This document shows, piece by piece, positions 7,743-11,917 of a stretch of 11,917 nt of DNA (positions are counted from its first letter, which is position 1; every line of letters begins with the position of its first letter). The notes beneath the pieces were generated by a model that saw only the letters and a program-made list of their open reading frames with translations, had not been told where the DNA came from and did no database searches. The DNA lies in the NCBI GenBank assembly GCA_900547565.1, contig URHI01000059.1, positions 1 to 11,917 on the forward strand. Direction: 5' to 3'. The translations under genes and the position numbers were made by a program. The DNA is from an uncultured Eubacteriales bacterium. Lineage in GTDB: Bacteria; Bacillota; Clostridia; Oscillospirales; CAG-272.

Positions 7743-8915
7743 TTATCCAATGGCCACCGTCCGCGTGCGGACAAACCACTCCGGCCTGACCCCGGAAAAA
7801 TGCGGCAGAGCAATGTTTACGCACACCTCCCGGGCAGCAACCTCGCGGCAGAAGCGTCGTATAACATTCAGGCTGTCACTTATAATTGCCTGCTCGGGTG
7901 CTGTTCCGTATGTGTTGATATGCTCAATTGCCTCCTCCGCCGTTGCTACAACGCGGACCGCAATAATATTGCCGTCAGACAGACCGTCTGCTGACCAGTC
8001 ATCACGAACTGCCGGAACCGCCTCCGTAAGATGCTCCCGCGCAATCGGGCAGGCTCGGTATTCCGGACGGTAGGGCTGTATGCCTCGTTCGAGTGAAGAG
8101 AGATAATTCGCCGCCACCCGGCTGTTCACCAGCAACACTACCGACGCCCCCGCCTCAATATCGCGCGGATAAACAGATTTCATGGTCAGCGCGACAGCCG
8201 ACGCAACATCACAGGTCCCGTCGATATATATATGACTTATCCCCTGCCCGGGTGCAACGACCGGCACCCTTGCCTCGTTTTTCAGCCGTATCAGCTCCCG
8301 GCGGGGGCCGCGGTGAAATACCATATCCGTTCCACATTCACCTCGCACCGCACCGAGCACCAGAGACGGCTGTGAGCCGTCGGCAACAACTATTGCCTCC
8401 GGCGGATAGCCGCTCCCTGACAGCGACGCCCGAATACACTCTATCAATGCCGCATCGGTACTGCTTCCCCAGACTCCGGGCATAAGCAGTGCTGAATTGC
8501 CCGACTTGACACACGCCGCAATCCCCAACGCTGTAAGCTCAGGACAGCCGTTATAAATAAACGCCACCGTACCGACCGGAGAGGTAAGCTGCGTTACCTG
8601 CTCATCTCCGGAGCGGGTGCTCCGCCCGTGCCAAAGAGGATCCGGCTGTGAAGCAAGCAAAAGCAATCTGTCGCGCAAAGCGGAGATGCGGTTCTCATCC
8701 AACCGCAAGCGATCAATAAAGTCGGACGGCAGCTGCCCCTGAGCCAGCTCAACATCGCGGTGGTTGGCCTCAAGCACCGCCGGACATCCGGATACCAATC
8801 TATCGGATATAAGGCGTATTACATCGTCCCGTACTCGCAGCGGAAGACATCCCGCAATGGCAGCACGGCGTCTCGCCGTCACGCATAATTGTTTAATGGA
8901 ATCGATCTGCTCCAT
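7743..8915 (-). CDS. ProA-family (gamma-glutamyl phosphate reductase-like) protein, probably catalytically altered
   Basis: The 390 residues align by eye with ProA along most of their length: N-terminal helices ending in VLEANHRDVELA (48-58), LTSPVGTVAFIYN (110-122), VKSGNSALLMPG (136-147), ISHIYIDG (226-233), VVLLVN (259-264), AEEAIEHINTYGT (326-338) and CVNIALPHF (365-373). ProA enzymes reduce gamma-glutamyl phosphate to the semialdehyde in proline synthesis, using a cysteine in a RPSTCNT-like segment. Here that segment is RDIEAGA (251-257), with Ala255 at the Cys position. The substrate motif usually read as IYEARP is IYNGCP. The C-terminal FGxGAE and ARGPMGL motifs are absent, and the protein ends about 25-30 residues early for the family. 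It is last in a three-gene operon, 19 nt after its neighbour, with AAAGGAG upstream. It is a likely pseudoenzyme or an enzyme with another substrate. Family membership is firm, function is not. Confidence 0.85.
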   Translation of the reverse strand: MEQIDSIKQLCVTARRRAAIAGCLPLRVRDDVIRLISDRLVSGCPAVLEANHRDVELAQGQLPSDFIDRLRLDENRISALRDRLLLLASQPDPLWHGRSTRSGDEQVTQLTSPVGTVAFIYNGCPELTALGIAACVKSGNSALLMPGVWGSSTDAALIECIRASLSGSGYPPEAIVVADGSQPSLVLGAVRGECGTDMVFHRGPRRELIRLKNEARVPVVAPGQGISHIYIDGTCDVASAVALTMKSVYPRDIEAGASVVLLVNSRVAANYLSSLERGIQPYRPEYRACPIAREHLTEAVPAVRDDWSADGLSDGNIIAVRVVATAEEAIEHINTYGTAPEQAIISDSLNVIRRFCREVAAREVCVNIALPHFSGVRPEWFVRTRTVAIG

Positions 8916-8934
8916 ATCTGTCTGCTCCTTTCCG

Positions 8935-9447
8935 TTACAGCTCCGGGCGGTCGGTCAGCACGGCCTCAATAGCACATATGTGCATTATATGATAGTCGTC
9001 ATCGGGGTAAAAACGGGTACATATCTGTCCATCATCAACAAAGCGCGAGCGCTCAAACGGAGCGGAATAAAGCCTCCGGCAGATAAGCACGGTGTGCGCC
9101 TCAGCAATATACGGCACCCCCGCGCGGTATGCCGGGCTCAAGCCAGCCGCCTCGAATTTGTCACCGTCGCGGCCGCTCATGCTTCCGCAGATGGCAAGTG
9201 CACGTCGGCGTTCACCGCCGAAAAATGACAGAGACAGCGCCTGCGATGCCTCGACGAACCGCTCTGTAAAACGCCCCGGCCGTATAAAGCAGAACGCAAC
9301 CGGCTGTCCCCATAAAAAGCCTGCCCCACCCCAACTGGCAGTCATTGTGTTGACTCTGCCGTCCGCTGCGGCAGTGATAAGCATTTTATCCTCGCTTATC
9401 AGATCAAAAATGTTACAAAACTCAGACACTTCCGCAAGTCTTGGCAT
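8935..9447 (-). CDS. Flavin reductase-like domain protein (FMN-binding split barrel)
   Basis: This 170-residue protein has the compact form of clostridial flavin reductase-like proteins. Features include MLITAAADGRVNTMTASWGG (22-41), where the NTMTASWGG part is the FMN-contact strand/turn of the family. GQPVAFCFIRPGRFT (47-61) follows, then SMSGRDGDKFEAAGL near 89-102, which matches the usual SGRDxDKF region. Such proteins bind FMN and act as flavin reductases or as small flavoproteins, and the electron donor and acceptor cannot be told from sequence. The ATG at 9447 has GAGGAGA upstream. The start overlaps the end of the upstream gene by 26 nt and the stop lies 19 nt before the ProA-like gene. 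All three are therefore probably one transcript. Confidence 0.85.
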   Translation of the reverse strand: MPRLAEVSEFCNIFDLISEDKMLITAAADGRVNTMTASWGGAGFLWGQPVAFCFIRPGRFTERFVEASQALSLSFFGGERRRALAICGSMSGRDGDKFEAAGLSPAYRAGVPYIAEAHTVLICRRLYSAPFERSRFVDDGQICTRFYPDDDYHIMHICAIEAVLTDRPEL

Positions 9448-9922
9448 TGTCGCTCTCCTCTCCCGTCAGCCGGCGGCACATATCCGCAAGCTGACACCAT
9501 ACATTCATACCCGGCACTCCCGGCGGCAGTATCCGGACATATTGCAATCCGTAACGTCGGCGTAGCGCCATATCGGTTCCCTCCCACGGGGCATCGAGAA
9601 TACGTACTGCCTCGCTCCGTCTGCAAACCAACCCCTGTGCGAAGCCCACCATACTGCCGACTTCATGGCACTCCTCACGTTCTGCGCCCGGTGTCAAGGT
9701 AAAAACTACCGGTATACACCGGCAGGTGGCGTTCATAAGCAGTCTTCGACAGGCGTCGGCAGCACCAAAGCTGCCTGTAACCGCGCTCTCGGTTACAACC
9801 ACTATCTCGGAGCCGCACGGCAGTGCCGTTCCCCACATTGGCGCCAGCACCCTGACCGCCCACAGCTCCTCCAGCTCCCGGCAAAGCCCTCTCACCTGCC
9901 CGCCGGACAAAACACAAACCAT
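9422..9922 (-). CDS. Unrecognised Cys-rich protein, first gene of the operon
   Basis: I do not recognise this 166-residue protein. It has about eleven cysteines (3, 14, 36, 58, 67, 69, 85, 100, 143, 149, 163), no signal peptide and no membrane segment. It opens MVCVLSGGQ and has a strand-like EIVVVTESAV (39-48) and IPVVFTLTPG (70-79), suggesting an alpha/beta fold. The cysteines are scattered, with only a C-x-C at 67-69, so a standard ferredoxin motif is not seen. I chose the ATG at 9922 because GGGAGGG sits just before it. A longer reading from a TTG at 9937 would place the start upstream of, and partly within, that ribosome site. The 3' end overlaps the flavin reductase-like gene by 26 nt, so the two products probably work together. 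A role in flavin or redox chemistry is inference from context only. Confidence 0.7.
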   Translation of the reverse strand: MVCVLSGGQVRGLCRELEELWAVRVLAPMWGTALPCGSEIVVVTESAVTGSFGAADACRRLLMNATCRCIPVVFTLTPGAEREECHEVGSMVGFAQGLVCRRSEAVRILDAPWEGTDMALRRRYGLQYVRILPPGVPGMNVWCQLADMCRRLTGEESDNAKTCGSV

Positions 9923-9928
9923 GAAAAT

Positions 9929-9935
9929 CCCTCCC
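9929..9935 (-). promoter_or_regulatory. Shine-Dalgarno site that decides the start of the Cys-rich gene
   Basis: On the minus strand GGGAGGG is followed by ATTTTC and then the ATG at 9922, an ideal spacing. This favours the ATG over the in-frame TTG at 9937, which has no such site before it. Confidence 0.8.
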
Positions 9936-9976
9936 AAAACAGCGATACAATGTTATTTTATTCCATTTATGTAACA

Positions 9977-10005
9977 ATTATATCACTTCTGAGTGTCGAA
10001 AACAA
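9977..10005 (-). promoter_or_regulatory. Extended -10 promoter of the three-gene operon
   Basis: On the minus strand TGATATAAT at 9985-9977 is an extended -10 box with a consensus TATAAT core. A weak -35-like TTGTTT lies 17 bp upstream, within the T tail of the cysK terminator. The predicted start is near 9970, giving a leader of about 50 nt. The extended -10 would compensate for the poor -35. Confidence 0.65.
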
Positions 10006-10008
10006 CAA

Positions 10009-10035
10009 AAAGCCGTCGAACGATCCGACGGCTTT
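10009..10035 (-). terminator. Intrinsic terminator of cysE-cysK
   Basis: AAAGCCGTCG at 10009-10018 pairs with CGACGGCTTT at 10026-10035, a perfect 10-bp stem with a 7-nt loop. On the minus strand it is followed by TTTTTGTTGTTTT, a typical U tract. It lies about 60 nt beyond the cysK stop and just before the promoter of the next operon. Confidence 0.9.
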
Positions 10036-10094
10036 AAATTTTTAGGCTATGATAGGCTGATCTTCACTCGATTCAGAGGTCGCTGAATTCCCGG

Positions 10095-11015
10095 TCAGTC
10101 AAACAGCGGAGTTGAGAGATATCGTTCCCCTGTATCCGGCAGAATAATTGCGATGTTTGCATCACGTCTGAGTTTACCGGCCAGCTTGACCGCGGCGGCT
10201 ACGGCGCACCCTGACGAAATACCGCACAAAATGCCCTCAAGGCGGCACAAGCGGCGCGCATAGTCATACGCCTCGTCCGTCGTGACCGTTATAACATCGT
10301 CGACCACCGACGCGTCATAATTATCCGGAATAAAGTTTGCGCCTATTCCCTGTATTCCGTGCGCACCGGCATATCCTGCCGACAAAAGCGGAGAGGAGGC
10401 CGGCTCGGCGGCCGCGACAATTATTTTAGGGTTTTGTTGCTTAAGATACCGTCCGGCACCGCACAGCGAGCCTCCGGTTCCGACACCGGCTACCAAGGCT
10501 TCGAGCTTACCGTCGGGGTCGCGCCACAGTTCGGGGCCTGTAGTCCTGAAATGCGCGTTGGGATTTGCAGGATTGTAAAATTGTCCCGCTACAATCGCAC
10601 CCGGAGTCTCTTTCGCAATTTCTTCGGCGCGCTTCACGGCACCTGCCATTCCCTCGGCGCCCGGAGTCAGTACAATTTCAGCGCCGTAGGCGGCCAACAG
10701 CTTGCGCCGCTCAAGGCTCATACTGTCCGGCATGGTAAGTATAACACGGTAACCGAGCACCGCAGCAACGGCGGCAAGTCCGATTCCGGTGTTACCGCTT
10801 GTCGGCTCGACAATGGTGGCTCCCGGGCGCAGCTGCCCCGAGGCCTCAGCGGCACGTATCATGGACAGCGCGACGCGGTCTTTTGAGCTTCCTGCCGGAT
10901 TGGATTTTTCCAGCTTGCCAAGCAGGCGTGCATTGACGCCGCAAGCAGACGACAACCTGTCAAGTGCCACAAGCGGAGTGTTGCCGATAAGCTCGGTCAT
11001 ATCACTGTATATCAT
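10095..11015 (-). CDS. cysK: Cysteine synthase A (O-acetylserine sulfhydrylase)
   Basis: This 306-residue PLP enzyme makes cysteine and acetate from O-acetylserine and sulfide. Visible motifs are ELIGNTPLV (8-16), NPAGSSKDR with the PLP lysine at 45, the substrate loop TSGNTG (72-77), MPDSMSLERRKLLAAYGAE, the PLP-phosphate loop GVGTGGSLCG, HGIQGIGANFIP, GISSGCA and the C-terminal LPDTGERYLSTPLFD. Length is normal for the family. The ATG at 11015 is chosen because AGAGGAAG precedes it and MIYSDMTELIGNTPLV is the usual N-terminus. An upstream in-frame ATG would add 19 residues unlike the family. The gene overlaps the end of cysE by 14 nt, so it is translationally coupled and supplied with CysE product. 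All catalytic features appear intact. Confidence 0.96.
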   Translation of the reverse strand: MIYSDMTELIGNTPLVALDRLSSACGVNARLLGKLEKSNPAGSSKDRVALSMIRAAEASGQLRPGATIVEPTSGNTGIGLAAVAAVLGYRVILTMPDSMSLERRKLLAAYGAEIVLTPGAEGMAGAVKRAEEIAKETPGAIVAGQFYNPANPNAHFRTTGPELWRDPDGKLEALVAGVGTGGSLCGAGRYLKQQNPKIIVAAAEPASSPLLSAGYAGAHGIQGIGANFIPDNYDASVVDDVITVTTDEAYDYARRLCRLEGILCGISSGCAVAAAVKLAGKLRRDANIAIILPDTGERYLSTPLFD

Positions 11016-11658
11016 TATTAACTTCCTCTCTGAGTCGCTTAAGCTCTTTTTCCATTTCCTCCATGCGTGCATTCATACGGCACAGCTCCTGCGAAACGGG
11101 GTCCGGAATGTGTACCTGATCCATCTCCTGGCGCATAGCGGGATTCTTTTTGCAAACGATGCGTGCCGGGATACCGACCGCTGTCGTCCCGGCGGGCACC
11201 TCGGACAGTACGACCGCACCAGACGCGATTTTTGCACCGTCGCCCACCTTGAACGGCCCGAGTATTTTAGCCCCTGCCCCGACCATGACATGATTTCCGA
11301 GCGTCGGGTGACGTTTACCCTCGTCCTTGCCGGTACCGCCCAGCGTAGCGCCCTGGTAAATTGTGCAGTAGTCGCCTATCTCTGCAGTTTCACCGATAAC
11401 CACACCCATGCCGTGGTCAATGAACAGGCACTTTCCGATCGTAGCGCCGGGGTGTATCTCAATTCCGGTACAAAAGCGGCCACGCTGAGAAATCCAGCGA
11501 GCAATAAAGTAGAAGTGTATTTTATAAAAAAAATGAGCTATCCGGTAAAATATCAGCGCATGGACACCGGAATAAAGTAAAAGTATCTGCGCGGCATTTC
11601 TTGCAGCCGGGTCACGCGCTTTTATAGAACGGACAAATTCACGTAAGCCTTTGAACAT
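11002..11658 (-). CDS. cysE: Serine O-acetyltransferase
   Basis: This 218-residue enzyme transfers acetyl from acetyl-CoA to serine, giving O-acetylserine for CysK. An N-terminal helical part (1-60) is followed by a left-handed beta-helix: GIEIHPGATIGKCLFIDHGMGVVIGE across about 65-90 with the catalytic-type Asp81-His82 pair, then YQGATLGGTGKDEGKRHPT (101-119), and hexapeptide turns to GIPARIVCKK near 171. The tail (about 195-214) is charged and helical and ends NNDIQ. The length is that of Gram-positive CysE/EpsC rather than the longer enterobacterial form. The classic CysE-CysK complex uses a C-terminal Ile, and here the last residue is Gln, so complex formation is uncertain. AAGGAA precedes the ATG at 11658, and a consensus promoter lies just upstream. 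Confidence 0.95.
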   Translation of the reverse strand: MFKGLREFVRSIKARDPAARNAAQILLLYSGVHALIFYRIAHFFYKIHFYFIARWISQRGRFCTGIEIHPGATIGKCLFIDHGMGVVIGETAEIGDYCTIYQGATLGGTGKDEGKRHPTLGNHVMVGAGAKILGPFKVGDGAKIASGAVVLSEVPAGTTAVGIPARIVCKKNPAMRQEMDQVHIPDPVSQELCRMNARMEEMEKELKRLREEVNNDIQ

Positions 11659-11692
11659 AAAGTTAATTTCCTTGTCATATTATTTCACTATC

Positions 11693-11721
11693 ATTATATA
11701 ACTTTCTCACACGATTGTCAA
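11693..11721 (-). promoter_or_regulatory. Consensus sigma-A promoter of cysE-cysK
   Basis: On the minus strand TTGACA (11721-11716), a 17-bp spacer and TATAAT (11698-11693) form an exact consensus promoter. The start is expected near 11686, leaving a leader of only about 28 nt. That is too short for a T-box or other riboswitch, so any control must act at initiation. Confidence 0.9.
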
Positions 11722-11726
11722 CAATC
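11713..11726. promoter_or_regulatory. Inverted repeat over the cysE -35 box, possible operator
   Basis: GATTGT at 11713-11718 and ACAATC at 11721-11726 are complementary half-sites separated by 2 bp, and the element covers the -35 hexamer. A dimeric regulator bound here would compete with RNA polymerase. The site does not obviously match the CymR consensus known from Bacillus, and it may be chance in AT-rich DNA. Confidence 0.4.
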
Positions 11727-11759
11727 AACCGCTTTTCGCGCCAAAAATCGGAAAAGATG

Positions 11760-11788
11760 TTGAAATGCTGCTGCTGCTGTGGTATAAT
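11760..11788 (+). promoter_or_regulatory. Divergent sigma-A promoter reading out of the window
   Basis: TTGAAA at 11760-11765, a 17-bp spacer and TATAAT at 11783-11788 form a near-consensus plus-strand promoter. The spacer contains more than four TGC units (11766-11779). The start is expected near 11795, upstream of a run of hairpins. Its gene lies beyond the window. Confidence 0.7.
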
Positions 11789-11917
11789 ATCCGCAGTAAG
11801 CCTTGCATGTGCAAGGCTTTGGGCTTCGCCCTGTGCGCACTGAGTGCGCCTGCGGCATTGACGGCCTCGCAAAAATGCCATTGCAAGCAAGCATTTTTGC
11901 TTCGTGGTAAAATAACC
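11765..11917 (+). CDS. Low-confidence open frame running off the window
   Basis: An ATG at 11765 opens a frame of 51 codons that is still open at the window end. The product begins MLLLLWYN and is rich in Cys, Ala and Leu. There is only a weak GAAAAG-type site upstream, and the strong -10 box at 11783 lies inside the frame, so a transcript from that promoter would lack the ATG. The frame is also made of palindromes. It is more likely a by-product of the repeats than a gene. Confidence 0.15.
   Translation, partial: MLLLLWYNIRSKPCMCKALGFALCALSAPAALTASQKCHCKQAFLLRGKIT
11798..11900 (+). other. Hairpin-rich leader or small RNA region
   Basis: Four stems follow the plus-strand promoter: 11798-11806 with 11811-11819 (9 bp, 4-nt loop); 11821-11824 with 11828-11831; 11835-11840 with 11844-11849 (GCGCAC/GTGCGC); and 11869-11878 with 11891-11900 (10 bp, perfect, ending in TTTTTGC). 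This could be a structured 5' leader, a small RNA, or a dispersed palindromic repeat. No known RNA family is recognised. Confidence 0.45.

Noticed and set aside
9422..9922. Idea that the Cys-rich gene is a degenerate proB
   Set aside because: GSEIVVVTESAV faintly recalls the ProB segment GHEVVLVSSGAV, and proB often precedes proA. However, the protein is less than half the usual length, lacks the N-terminal kinase motif and later ProB blocks, and the match is too short to trust.
9923..9937. TTG start for the Cys-rich gene
   Set aside because: The GGGAGGG ribosome site lies between this TTG and the ATG at 9922, at the correct distance for the ATG only.
11016..11072. N-terminal extension of CysK to an upstream ATG
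   Set aside because: The extra 19 residues lie within the cysE tail, are unlike the family N-terminus, and the ATG at 11015 has its own Shine-Dalgarno site.
10789..11580. 263-codon plus-strand open frame across cysK and cysE
   Set aside because: It is antisense to two well-conserved enzymes and is a shadow frame.
11659..11692. T-box or other riboswitch upstream of cysE
   Set aside because: The consensus promoter leaves only about 28 nt of leader, too short for such elements.
1..11917. CRISPR array, tRNA, rRNA or insertion sequence
   Set aside because: No regularly spaced direct repeats, cloverleaf sequences, rRNA-like blocks or transposase motifs were seen. The only tandem repeat of size is the stalk duplication.

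Overview
The window looks like chromosome from an anaerobic, Gram-positive, Clostridia-type bacterium, probably a gut Oscillospiraceae/Ruminococcaceae relative. This is inferred from strong Shine-Dalgarno sites, consensus sigma-A promoters, intrinsic terminators, a Gram-positive-length serine acetyltransferase, and a very large secreted beta-helix/Ig-like surface protein. No rRNA, tRNA, CRISPR array or transposase was seen.

Layout. (1) Positions 1-300: a possible 3' tail of an upstream gene, a GAAA-capped hairpin terminator, then a near-perfect promoter with a 14-bp palindrome over its start site. (2) Positions 312-7378, plus strand: a two-gene operon of a TetR-type regulator and, overlapping it by ATGA, a 2156-residue exported surface protein. 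That protein has a signal peptide, an N-terminal beta-rich region, about five Ig-like units, a Cys-ladder beta-helix, an InlB-like repeat, a duplicated 69-residue helical stalk and a C-terminal membrane anchor. (3) Positions 7379-7742: a gene-free stretch between convergent operons with three hairpins. (4) Positions 9922 down to 7743, minus strand: three genes, namely an unrecognised Cys-rich protein, a flavin-reductase-fold protein and a ProA-family protein that appears to have lost its catalytic cysteine and C-terminal motifs. (5) Positions 11658 down to 10095, minus strand: cysE-cysK, overlapping by 14 nt, with its own consensus promoter and terminator. (6) Positions 11760-11917: a divergent plus-strand promoter reading into hairpin-rich sequence that runs off the window.

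How the genes work together. CysE and CysK form the two-step route from serine to cysteine. The TetR protein probably controls its own operon, and so the surface protein, through the palindrome. The three-gene minus-strand operon is the least explained part. It pairs a flavin-binding-type protein with a degenerate glutamyl-phosphate-reductase homologue, and no proB is in view, so proline synthesis is a doubtful role. By eye the surface-protein operon is more A-rich than the GC-rich minus-strand genes, consistent with accessory versus core gene sets.
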